Of a stretch of 57,827 nt of DNA, positions 28,291 through 36,015 are shown piece by piece; positions within the stretch are counted from its first letter, which is position 1; each line of letters opens with the position of its first letter. Source of the stretch: Prauserella halophila (GTDB lineage Bacteria; Actinomycetota; Actinomycetes; Mycobacteriales; Pseudonocardiaceae); the NCBI RefSeq assembly GCF_024171895.1, contig NZ_JAMTCQ010000012.1, forward strand, positions 1 through 57,827, read 5' to 3'. The translations under genes and the position numbers were made by a program. Below the pieces are notes generated by a model, which saw only the letters and a list, made by a program, of their open reading frames with translations, searched no databases and was not told the origin of the DNA.

Positions 28291-28749
28291 CTACCGGGTC
28301 GGGGTTCCGGTGGCGACATGCCGGGCCGACGTCGGTGCAACCAACGCATGCCGACCCGTTTGTTCGGGGAGTGCGGGCTCGTCGGAGCGCCGCGGGGACG
28401 TCTCGGGCGTGTGTGTCGCCGACGCGGGAGCCGGCACCTTCCGGCGCAGTTTCCGCTTGGTCGGCTGTTCGGGGGCCAGACCGCCTGCCACGAGATGTTC
28501 GTGCGCCACTTGCCACACGGTGCACGGGGCCTTCACCCGGCGCCAGCGGGTGGAGCACGTGGGGCAGTGGCCGCCGTCGTCGGGTTCGTGGGAGAGGAGC
28601 ATCGCGCGCCAGCCATCGGTCAGCCGGGGCAGCTCCGAACGCGCGACCGACACCAACGAGGGCTCGTCGGCGCGACCTGCGAGGTCGGACAACATGTCGA
28701 GGCGTTCCCACACCGCGTTGCGGAGCACCTGGCCGAGGACTTTATCCAC
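28291..28749 (-). CDS. Small unknown protein with CxxC zinc-ribbon-like motif
   Basis: A 152-residue protein. Residues about 20-90 form the likely folded part: SELPRLTDGWRAMLLSHEPD, then HCPTCSTRW and KAPCTVWQVAHEHLV. The spacing of Cys-x2-Cys with nearby His/Cys suggests one metal site. The last 60 residues are Pro/Thr/Arg-rich and probably unfolded. It starts 12 nt after the 28762 gene, so the two form an operon divergent from the HTH-TPR regulator. No function is recognised. Confidence 0.65.
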   Translation of the reverse strand: MDKVLGQVLRNAVWERLDMLSDLAGRADEPSLVSVARSELPRLTDGWRAMLLSHEPDDGGHCPTCSTRWRRVKAPCTVWQVAHEHLVAGGLAPEQPTKRKLRRKVPAPASATHTPETSPRRSDEPALPEQTGRHALVAPTSARHVATGTPTR

Positions 28750-28761
28750 AGGGGGTCACCG

Positions 28762-29181
28762 TCACCTTTCCGCCAGTCCGGCGGCGTCGCCGAGCGCGGC
28801 CGTGAGCCGGCCGAGCTGGGTGCTGGTCAGCCGCGCCGCTTCACCGGGCGGGCCGACCAGCACTACTTCGTCGTCGTCCACGTACACCGTCATGCAGCGT
28901 TCGCGGCCGATGGGATCGCCGCACTGCACGCGCCGGACGACCTGACCGTTCTCGTCACGGCGGGCCGCTGACGCATGCGCGTCGGCTGTGGGGACCGGGG
29001 AGAAGTGTTGCCGGGCGACCGGGACGGAAGTCCCGGCCGGGGAGCCGGCGGTAGTGGCCGGACCCGCGGCAGGCGGGAACGGTGAGGCGGACGGAGCCGT
29101 GCCCGGTCGGGACATGCCCGACCGACGGGCATCGGACAGGGACGACGTGCCACGCGAGGTGGCCGAGGATGCGATCTCCAC
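28762..29181 (-). CDS. Small unknown protein beside the HTH-TPR regulator
   Basis: Only the last 65 residues look like a conserved domain: ENGQVVRRVQCGDPIGRERC, TVYVDDDEVVLVGPPGEAAR and LTSTQLGRLTAALGDAA, a short beta-rich unit with a C-terminal helix. The preceding 70 residues are Ser/Pro/Ala-rich. The start is uncertain: ATG 29181 or 29115, since no good ribosome site is visible nearer the domain. It is followed after 12 nt by the CxxC protein. No function is assigned. Confidence 0.55.
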   Translation of the reverse strand: MEIASSATSRGTSSLSDARRSGMSRPGTAPSASPFPPAAGPATTAGSPAGTSVPVARQHFSPVPTADAHASAARRDENGQVVRRVQCGDPIGRERCMTVYVDDDEVVLVGPPGEAARLTSTQLGRLTAALGDAAGLAER

Positions 29182-29646
29182 GTCGTCTCCGTTTCCGTGC
29201 TCGTCGAGGGCGGTGGGCCGGTGGGCCGGTGGGCACTCGATCCGGCAGTGATGCCGTTCGGGTTCGTACTCCGGCTCCGTACTCCGGCTCCGTACTGCTC
29301 CGGCTTCGCCGTCCGTTCCGCACCCGCCTGCCTGGACTGTCCGTACGAACCCCGGGTGCGGAGGGTCCGTACGGCCGTTGGGGCCGTCCGCGGGAGTCCT
29401 GGTGGATCTCCCGGGTGATCGCTGACCGTGTTCGGGTGGTCACGTCGATCCCGAGAACTAGATTGCGATGAATGAAACGCCGATAGAAGCCTCGGTGGGC
29501 CGGACAGCGGCGACCGGCTACAGCTGGCCGTTAAGCGGTCGACGAAGTTCGGCAGAGCCGATCAGGGGTCACAAATCGGGTTTCGCGCGGTTCAATGTGA
29601 AGTGCCTACGCTGCTGACGACGCCCGGAAGGACTGTGGAGGGGCGC
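29182..29646. other. Divergent intergenic region with short repeats
   Basis: A 465-nt gap between the small-protein operon and the HTH-TPR gene. It contains a direct repeat of TACTCCGGCTCCG (about 29267-29305). Regulatory sites for both directions probably lie here but no clear box is seen. Confidence 0.4.
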
Positions 29647-31065
29647 ATGGACACCACCGACAACACGGCGATCGCCCGTATCTCGGGAGGCACGAACGAG
29701 GACTCGTCCGACCTCGTGCCCAGCCGGCTGGACCCGGAGGTCTGGGAAGGCGACGAGATGCGCGACGCGCTCTCCGTGCGCGATGTCAGTGAGGTCTATC
29801 GCCAACTGCGCAAACACGGTGTGTCGCAACGCCAGATCGCTGCGATGACCGGCCAGTCACAGTCCGAGGTCTCGGAGATCCTGAAAGGCCGTCAGGTCAT
29901 GGCCTACGACGTGCTCGCCAGGATCGCCGCCGGTCTGGGTATTCCCCGTGGATACATGGGTCTCGCATACGACGAGGCCACCGAGATTCAGGTCGCCGGA
30001 ACCTCCGGCGAGCAGCAGGCTGAGGAGGACGAGTCCGTGAAACGGCGGAAGTTCCTCGCGCACGCGGCCCAGGTCACGATGGGCGCCGCGGTCTTCGGAT
30101 CGTCGGCGGAGGCCTGGGCGGCGAGCCCCGCAAGGACACCCGCGCCGGGTCGCATCGGAGTCACCGATGTGCGGCAGGTCGAAGCCGCCACCAGGGCTTT
30201 GCGTGCGCTCGACTACCAGTACGGCGGCGGGTTCTGCCGCGACGCCGTCGTGGCGCAGCTGTCCTGGGGACAGCAGATGATGCAGGCCAGCACCACCGAC
30301 GGGGTCAGATCGCGGCTGTTCATCGCGCTGGCCGACCTGCACAGCCTCGCCGGCTGGACGTCGTTCGACACCGGGCTGATCGACTCGGCCCGCGGTCACT
30401 TCGCGAACGCACTCAACCTGGCGAAGCAGGGCGAGAACCACCCGCTGGTCGCGAACATCCTGTACCGCATGGGGCGCGTGTACCTGCACCAGGAAGCGCC
30501 GGACGACGCGCTGAAGCTGTTCCAGCTGGGGCAGATCGCGGCGCAGGAATCGGGCTCGGAACTGGCGGTCGCCGTGCTGTGCGCCAACGAGGCGTGGGCG
30601 TACGCGATGATGGGCAACTCCGACCAAGCCGTGAAACTGCTGGGCAGGACACGGGACGAGTTCGCGCGTGCCGACCTGGCCGGCGCCGAGTCGTGGGTCA
30701 AGTTCTTCACCGAGACCGACGTCCACGCGATGGTCGGCACCGTGCACACGGAGCTGGCGCAGGCGGCCGACCCGATGCACACCAAGTACGCGATCCCCGC
30801 GCTGAGCAGGGCCATCGACGCCTACAACGACGACATGGCGCGCAGCAAGGTGTTCAACCTGGGCATGCTCGCCACGAACCACATGATCGACGGCGACATC
30901 GACGTGGGCGTGCGTACCGGCGGTAAGGCGCTCGAATCGGCCGAAGGGCTCAAGTCCGCCCGCGTCGAGCAGCGCATGCAACCGCTGAAGAAGGAGGCAG
31001 CGCGCCGGTCGAACAACCCGGACGCCAGGGACTTCGTCGAACGGATGAACGCATTCTTCGCTTAG
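29647..31065 (+). CDS. HTH (XRE) regulator with TPR-like C-domain
   Basis: A 472-residue cytoplasmic regulator. An XRE-type helix-turn-helix lies at about 42-100 (VYRQLRKHGVSQRQIAAMTG, QSEVSEILKGRQVMAYDVLA). A linker with a basic twin-Arg-like stretch (KRRKFLAHAA) follows, then from about 180 a set of paired helices of TPR type, including LVANILYRMGRVYL and LCANEAWAYAMMG. This design is common in Streptomyces and Pseudonocardiaceae. GGAGGGG before ATG at 29647 sets the start; GTG at 29602 would add 15 residues. The phosphotransferase follows directly. Confidence 0.88.
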   Translation: MDTTDNTAIARISGGTNEDSSDLVPSRLDPEVWEGDEMRDALSVRDVSEVYRQLRKHGVSQRQIAAMTGQSQSEVSEILKGRQVMAYDVLARIAAGLGIPRGYMGLAYDEATEIQVAGTSGEQQAEEDESVKRRKFLAHAAQVTMGAAVFGSSAEAWAASPARTPAPGRIGVTDVRQVEAATRALRALDYQYGGGFCRDAVVAQLSWGQQMMQASTTDGVRSRLFIALADLHSLAGWTSFDTGLIDSARGHFANALNLAKQGENHPLVANILYRMGRVYLHQEAPDDALKLFQLGQIAAQESGSELAVAVLCANEAWAYAMMGNSDQAVKLLGRTRDEFARADLAGAESWVKFFTETDVHAMVGTVHTELAQAADPMHTKYAIPALSRAIDAYNDDMARSKVFNLGMLATNHMIDGDIDVGVRTGGKALESAEGLKSARVEQRMQPLKKEAARRSNNPDARDFVERMNAFFA

Positions 31066-31097
31066 TCGGCGGTCCGCTCGACAACGTCCTGGAGGCC

Positions 31098-31952
31098 GTG
31101 TGTGCACGGCTGGGGGCCGATCCCCGTGGCGCCACGTTGCTGCGGTTCACGAACAACGCGGTGTACGCGCTCGCCGACCGGCCGCTCGTCGTGCGCATCG
31201 TCGGCACACCCGCACTGCGGCATCGAGCGCCCAAGGTGGTCCGGCTCGCGCGTCACCTGCAGCGGCACGGCGTGCCCGCGGTGCGGCTCGCCGACGAGAT
31301 CGACCAGCCGGTGCGAGTGGGCGAACAGCTGGCGACGGTGTGGGAGCGGATTCCCGACACCGGCAGGCGCGCGACCCCCGCCGAGCTGGCTGAACTGCTG
31401 CGCACACTGCACTCCGCGGGGGTGCCGGACGTCGACGGCGCGGGCGAGTGGGCCCCGCTCGACGACGTGCGGGCCCGCGTTGCGGCCGGGGCGGAGGAGC
31501 TGGCCGACACCGATCGCGCGTTCCTGCTCGACCGGTGCGACGAGCTCGAAACGAAAGCAGCCGAACTCGAGTTTCCGCTGGCCAGGACGTTGATTCACGG
31601 CGATGCGCACGTCGGCAACGTCATCGTCGGCTCCGGCGGCCCGGTGCTGTGCGACTTCGACTCGGCGTGTGCGGGGCCGCCGGAATGGGACCTGGTGCCG
31701 GTGGCCGTGGGCCGTGAGCGATTCGGTGACTCGCCCTCGCGGCAGGCTGCGGTCGCCAGGCGGTACGGCTTCGACGTCACGGCCTGGGAAGGGTTCGACG
31801 TGCTGCGCGGCATGCGGGAACTCAAACTGGCGACGAGTGTGCTGCCCACGGCCGAGCGTTCCCCCGGCGTGCGGCGAGAGGCGCATCGCCGGATCGCCGA
31901 CCTTCGGGCCGGAAACCTGAACCACCGGTGGATGCGTTACCGCTCAGGGTGA
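31098..31952 (+). CDS. Phosphotransferase of the aminoglycoside-kinase fold
   Basis: About 284 residues of the APH/choline-kinase-like family. The catalytic loop is LIHGDAHVGNVIV (Asp of HGDxHxxN) and the metal-binding motif follows as VLCDFDSACAGPPEWDL. It is only weakly kinase-like at the N-terminus. The reading frame is open back to the regulator stop, but GTG at 31098 is the first standard start, with GGAGG only 2 nt away; coupling to the upstream gene is likely. A true role in antibiotic resistance cannot be claimed; many such proteins modify small metabolites. Confidence 0.85.
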   Translation: MCARLGADPRGATLLRFTNNAVYALADRPLVVRIVGTPALRHRAPKVVRLARHLQRHGVPAVRLADEIDQPVRVGEQLATVWERIPDTGRRATPAELAELLRTLHSAGVPDVDGAGEWAPLDDVRARVAAGAEELADTDRAFLLDRCDELETKAAELEFPLARTLIHGDAHVGNVIVGSGGPVLCDFDSACAGPPEWDLVPVAVGRERFGDSPSRQAAVARRYGFDVTAWEGFDVLRGMRELKLATSVLPTAERSPGVRREAHRRIADLRAGNLNHRWMRYRSG

Positions 31953-32077
31953 CGATCGCCCGTCGTTCAACGACAGAAACCAACCGTTCGGCGTTTGGTC
32001 CGGATGGCGGTGTTTTTCGTCGACATTTCGGTGGGGCCGATCGCCGTCGGCGTCGACGCGGGTGACGGACGTGCCGC

Positions 32078-33085
32078 TCAGCCGACGGGCGTTCGGCCGA
32101 GGGCGACCGCGAAGCCGAACGCCAGGCCGAGGATCGCCAGCTCGATCGTTGCCCACGTGGCCAGTGCCGTCCGCCGGTGGCGCAGCACCTGCGGGAGCAG
32201 CTTCGCCCGCAGGTGTGCACCCAGCGCGGCGGCACCCGCCAGGCACGCGACCTTCACCACCACGAGCACGCCGTACGCCGTGCCGAACACCGCCGCGGGC
32301 AACGACAGCTCCGGGTGCCGGCCGAGCTCCACGACCGCGTTGAACACCCCGGTCACGGCGACGCAGGCCAGACACACCGTCGCGAGCGTCGAGAACCGGG
32401 GCAGCGCCGTGGCCAGCAGCGACCGGTTGGTTCCCACGACGGCGGCCACGGCGGCGAGCCCGCCGGTCCAGGTGACGGCGGCGAGGACGTGCAGCTCGAC
32501 GGAGATCGTCGCGTAGTCGTGCAGCGACCACCCCGTCGCGTGCCCCGTGACGGGCAGCGGAAGCAAGGCGAACAGCCCGAGGCCGACGCGCACTTCGGCG
32601 GGCACGGTGTCCGGCCTGCGCAGCGCCACGACGGTCAGCGCGGCGAGCCCGAACGACAGCACGGCGACCAGCACCAGCGCCTTGCCCGCCGCGACGTCGG
32701 CGACGTACCGGCCGACGTCGACGCCGGAGGGGCGGTACTCCGCCGCCTGCAGCACGAGCGCCGCACCCGCTGCGACCGCCCACAACAGCGCCGCCGCCAC
32801 CGCCGTGGGCTGTGCCGAAGCCAGCACGGGGCGGGTCAGCTTCGGCCGTGCACCTCCGAGCAGCACCGGCAGCAGCGCCAGCCCGACGGTGACGACAGCG
32901 GCCACGTTCATCACCGCCCGTGCCACCGGGACGCCTGCCGAGACCACCTCGTTGGCCGCCGCGATGCCGCGGACGGGCCCCGTTGCCGCGCCCGCAAAAC
33001 CGGCCAGCGCGCCCGCCACCGCTGCGGCGAGCAGGCCGGCCAGTGTTTCGAGACGCGGTCGCGAGGTGGTCTCGGCGCGGCTCAC
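32078..33085 (-). CDS. copD: Copper resistance/uptake membrane protein CopD
   Basis: A 335-residue membrane protein with about eight hydrophobic segments. The CopD domain lies in the second half (LHDYATISVELHVLAAVTWTGG), with conserved histidines in that segment and GHATGWSLHD before it. It works with CopC in moving copper across the membrane. The GTG start overlaps the CopC stop by 4 nt. Last gene of the copper operon. Confidence 0.88.
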   Translation of the reverse strand: MSRAETTSRPRLETLAGLLAAAVAGALAGFAGAATGPVRGIAAANEVVSAGVPVARAVMNVAAVVTVGLALLPVLLGGARPKLTRPVLASAQPTAVAAALLWAVAAGAALVLQAAEYRPSGVDVGRYVADVAAGKALVLVAVLSFGLAALTVVALRRPDTVPAEVRVGLGLFALLPLPVTGHATGWSLHDYATISVELHVLAAVTWTGGLAAVAAVVGTNRSLLATALPRFSTLATVCLACVAVTGVFNAVVELGRHPELSLPAAVFGTAYGVLVVVKVACLAGAAALGAHLRAKLLPQVLRHRRTALATWATIELAILGLAFGFAVALGRTPVG

Positions 33086-33672
33086 GACCGGTCGGACCCG
33101 GTGCGCAGTGCGACCGTCACGCCCGCGCCGAGAAGCACGACCGCGGCGACGATCCACACCCACACGGGGATTCCGCCGGAATCGTCGTCACCGCCGGACC
33201 GTGCGTCGTCGGCGGCCGGCGCGGACGGCTTCGCACTCTCCGCACCCGGAGGAGTGTCGTCGCCGGGTCCGGGCCCGGTCAGCGTGAACCGGAGCTCCTC
33301 GCTGACCGGGTGGCCGTCGGCCGAGAGGACGCGGAACCCGATGACGTACTCCCCGGCAGGTCCGAGCGGGTGCAGCGGCGCTGTGACGGTCGTTCCGTCG
33401 ACCTGCACGTCCCCTGCTGTCCATCGGCCTCCGTCGGGACCGGTGACGGCGATCTGGTTGACGTCCTCGCCCGCGCCCTGCTGTACCGGCTGGTTGAACG
33501 TCAGCGTGACCTGCTCGGGCGCCTCGTCGAGCGATGCGCCGTCGGCGGGGTCCGATTCGATCAGCTGGTTGTGTGCCGCCGCGGGCGTCGCCATGACCAG
33601 CAGTGCGACGAGCGTGGCGAGTGACAGTGCGGCAGCGCGCAGGCGCCTGCCAGGGGTGATGCCTGTGGTCAC
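33082..33672 (-). CDS. copC: Copper-binding protein CopC (membrane-anchored)
   Basis: A 196-residue exported protein. The signal peptide ends at AAAHNQL, leaving His as residue 1 of the mature protein, as in the Cu(II) site of CopC. The beta-sandwich includes ESDPADGASLDEAPEQVTLT, FNQPV, and the second-site region VLSADGHPVSEELRFTL. After a Pro/Ala/Asp linker there is a C-terminal membrane anchor (about 165-188). GTG start at 33672 overlaps the YcnI stop (GTGA). Confidence 0.92.
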   Translation of the reverse strand: MTTGITPGRRLRAAALSLATLVALLVMATPAAAHNQLIESDPADGASLDEAPEQVTLTFNQPVQQGAGEDVNQIAVTGPDGGRWTAGDVQVDGTTVTAPLHPLGPAGEYVIGFRVLSADGHPVSEELRFTLTGPGPGDDTPPGAESAKPSAPAADDARSGGDDDSGGIPVWVWIVAAVVLLGAGVTVALRTGSDRS

Positions 33673-34445
33673 GAGTCCGCCTTTCCGTTCTTGCGGGCGC
33701 GCAGCGTGGCGCCAGCGCCGACGCCGACGCCGAGTGCGCCGACCAGCAGGCCTGCGCCGCCGAGCCACCGCGCCGTTTCGTCGGTGCCGCCCTCGGCGGC
33801 GTGAGCGTGCTCGCCGGAACCGGCCTCACCCGGGGCGCCCTCACTGTCGTCGTGCGTGGCGTGCGCACCGTGACCGTCCGACGGTTCGGCGAGCGCGACG
33901 ACCGGTGCCGGGCTCTCCGGCTCGGCGTCACCGGACTGTGGCTGGTTCCAGTTGGAGACCGTGCCGTCGGAGTAGGTCTGTTTCGTCGGCAGCATGATGT
34001 CGTCGATGTTGTCGGGCAAGGCGCCGAGCTGCACGCCGAACTCCTGGTACGAGTCCAGCCCGGCCGGAATGCCCGCGCCGTCCGAGGCCGTCCACGTGAC
34101 CTTGGTGACGACGTCGGAGCCGTTCGCGGTGACCTCGGACGTCCAGCCGTCGACCGGCTGGGTCCGTGCGCTGGTGATCTCGTACTCCGCGGGGACGGTC
34201 ATCTCGAGCTTCGTGGTGCCCGCCTGCTCCTCCTCGTTCGGCACGCGCAGGGTGATCGCGCCGTAACCGCCCTTCTCGGGTGCGTCGCCGTAGACATTGG
34301 CGGTGACGTGCGCGGATGCGGCCGGGGCGCCGAGGACCGCACCGGCCGTGAGGGCGGCGCCGAGCGCCGTGGTGAGCGCGGCACCGCGGGCGCGCAGCCG
34401 GTGACCGGAACGCGGGGTACGGCGGGTGGGACGAGATGTCGACAT
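33669..34445 (-). CDS. YcnI-like copper-associated protein (DUF1775)
   Basis: A 258-residue exported protein. The signal peptide ends in AASAHVTANV; the mature N-terminal His plus a nearby Trp is the copper site known for YcnI. The DUF1775 domain spans about 45-180. A His/Asp/Glu-rich segment (GHGAHATHDD, GEHAHAAEGG) and a C-terminal membrane helix follow. CAGGAG stands before the ATG. It is next to CopC, as usual in actinobacteria. Confidence 0.92.
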   Translation of the reverse strand: MSTSRPTRRTPRSGHRLRARGAALTTALGAALTAGAVLGAPAASAHVTANVYGDAPEKGGYGAITLRVPNEEEQAGTTKLEMTVPAEYEITSARTQPVDGWTSEVTANGSDVVTKVTWTASDGAGIPAGLDSYQEFGVQLGALPDNIDDIMLPTKQTYSDGTVSNWNQPQSGDAEPESPAPVVALAEPSDGHGAHATHDDSEGAPGEAGSGEHAHAAEGGTDETARWLGGAGLLVGALGVGVGAGATLRARKNGKADS

Positions 34446-34556
34446 GGTGATTTCTCCTGATGGGTCTGCTGCGCGCCGCGGAGCCGTAAGGGCGCGATGC
34501 GGCGCGGTGAGGTGCCCCGCGCGGCTTTCTCCGGCGCGGGGTGACGAACTGTCCAG

Positions 34557-35093
34557 TCAGGAGAGGACGGGCGGGCCGCGGCGGCCGTGCACGCGGCGGA
34601 GGAGGACGTCGACCACGGTTGTCGCCGCGTCGGGGAGTGCGAGTGGCGGGTGGGCGGGGCCGTGTTGCGGCCGCCGGTATGGGCGCCACCGCCACACCGC
34701 TACCGGCAGAACCGCGCGGACAGTGGTCGTCACGCCGGCGAGCACGGCCTCGGCGTGGGCGAGCACGTACGCGGTCACCACGGTGGCCAATGCGTGCCCG
34801 GCGATCATGGCGGGTCCTTCGCCGCCGTGGCCGGACAACGTGGTGAGCAGGGTGTGCGCGGCGAGCTGTCCCGCCCCGAGGAACAGCAGGATGCCGCGGA
34901 TGCCTCGGGCCCGGTGGGCGGTCGCCGTGGCAACCCATCCGATGAGTGACGCCACGACGATCGTCGTCGCCGGATGGGGCAGTCCGCCGCCTGCGGCACC
35001 GTGTGCGGTCACGGACAGTGCCGCCGAGGTCACTGCCAGTAGGACGCCGCGGACGGCCGGGACGACGCGTCCGGACGGCGTTCGTGTGCGCAC
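34557..35093 (-). CDS. Small multi-pass membrane protein of the copper operon
   Basis: 178 residues with four probable membrane segments (near 14-30, 43-60, 67-85, 96-130) and a basic C-tail. Histidines lie in or near the segments (TAHGAAGGGLPH, LAAHTLLTTLSGHGGEG, IAGHALATV). It lies 111 nt upstream of ycnI on the same strand. The position suggests a role in copper handling, but no family is recognised. Confidence 0.72.
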   Translation of the reverse strand: MRTRTPSGRVVPAVRGVLLAVTSAALSVTAHGAAGGGLPHPATTIVVASLIGWVATATAHRARGIRGILLFLGAGQLAAHTLLTTLSGHGGEGPAMIAGHALATVVTAYVLAHAEAVLAGVTTTVRAVLPVAVWRWRPYRRPQHGPAHPPLALPDAATTVVDVLLRRVHGRRGPPVLS

Positions 35094-35194
35094 GCCGTCA
35101 GCCTATCGGCCGCCCGGATCGTGCCCTGTCCGGTCGTCGATGCCGGAGCCGCCGGTGTACGTTTCGACGGCGGCGCGATCCCGAGGAGCCGCGG

Positions 35195-35857
35195 TCACGC
35201 CACGCCGAGTCGGCGCAGCAGCTCGGATTCGAGGGTGTCGAGCTCCGAGGAGATGGCCTTGTGTGCGGCCTTCCTCCGAGTCGACGGCATGTGCTCGGCG
35301 GCGCGCACGGAGGCCGTGAGCTGCTCGAGCGTGCCTTGTGCGTGCTGGGCGAACGAGACGTCGTCGTCAGTGACATGCGGTGCCCGCCGCAGCTCTCTCA
35401 AACCGTCCGCCGCGCCGGCGATGCGGGCGAGCAGCCCGCCGCCGTGGCCGCTGTACTCGGACAGCTGCTCGACGGGGACGCCGATCTTGCGTGCCTGGTA
35501 ACGGTCGTACGCTTCGCGGACCGTGCCGGCGGCGCGCACGGCCAAGGGCACCAGCGCAGGCCCGACCGCGGGGATGACGATCTTCGCCACCTTGACCGCG
35601 TTCTTGGCCTTCTGCGGCGTCAGACCCGATGCGTGCTCGTCGGAGTTGGCGGCCTTCTTCGCTGCCTTCCCGGCCTTCTTCGACGTCTTCGCGGTCTTCG
35701 TCACCGATGGCGTTGCGACCTCGGACTCCGCCGATCCGAGCTCCGACGATTCCGTGGACTGCGGCTCCGGGGATTCCGAGGTTTCCAGGAACGTCGAGGA
35801 CGCCGAGGCCTCGGACAACGTGTCGTCGGCGCCATTCTTGCGGGATGTGCGGGCCAT
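35195..35857 (-). CDS. DUF6474-like actinobacterial protein
   Basis: 220 residues. The start ATG at 35857 follows GGAGGCGAGG. The N-terminal 60 residues are Ser/Glu-rich, then a Lys/Ala stretch (AKTSKKAGKAAKKAA), a hydrophobic helix (VAKIVIPAVGPALVPLAVRA) and an amphipathic C-half with AHKAISSELDTLESELLRRL, possibly coiled coil. The family name is from recollection of similar actinobacterial proteins and is tentative; the function is unknown. Confidence 0.7.
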   Translation of the reverse strand: MARTSRKNGADDTLSEASASSTFLETSESPEPQSTESSELGSAESEVATPSVTKTAKTSKKAGKAAKKAANSDEHASGLTPQKAKNAVKVAKIVIPAVGPALVPLAVRAAGTVREAYDRYQARKIGVPVEQLSEYSGHGGGLLARIAGAADGLRELRRAPHVTDDDVSFAQHAQGTLEQLTASVRAAEHMPSTRRKAAHKAISSELDTLESELLRRLGVA

Positions 35858-36015
35858 CGCCGTTCCTCGCCTCCGGTTCCGGTCGTTAAGTGGGCGTGTC
35901 GGGACCCCCGGCGCACCACGCTCATGTTGACAGTATGGCCAGAACTTACTGGTCATGATGGGCTGAGAGCACGTCGCCTCCGGGAGTGTCGGGGCCTTCT
36001 CATAAAGTGAAGACC

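Noticed and set aside
29197-29471. Plus-strand frames with repeated Tyr-Ser-Gly-Ser-like peptides
   Set aside because: They arise from the 13-nt TACTCCGGCTCCG repeat; no start site or conserved domain.
32177-33997. Plus-strand frame of 606 codons
   Set aside because: Antisense of copD, copC and ycnI, which have clear signals and motifs.
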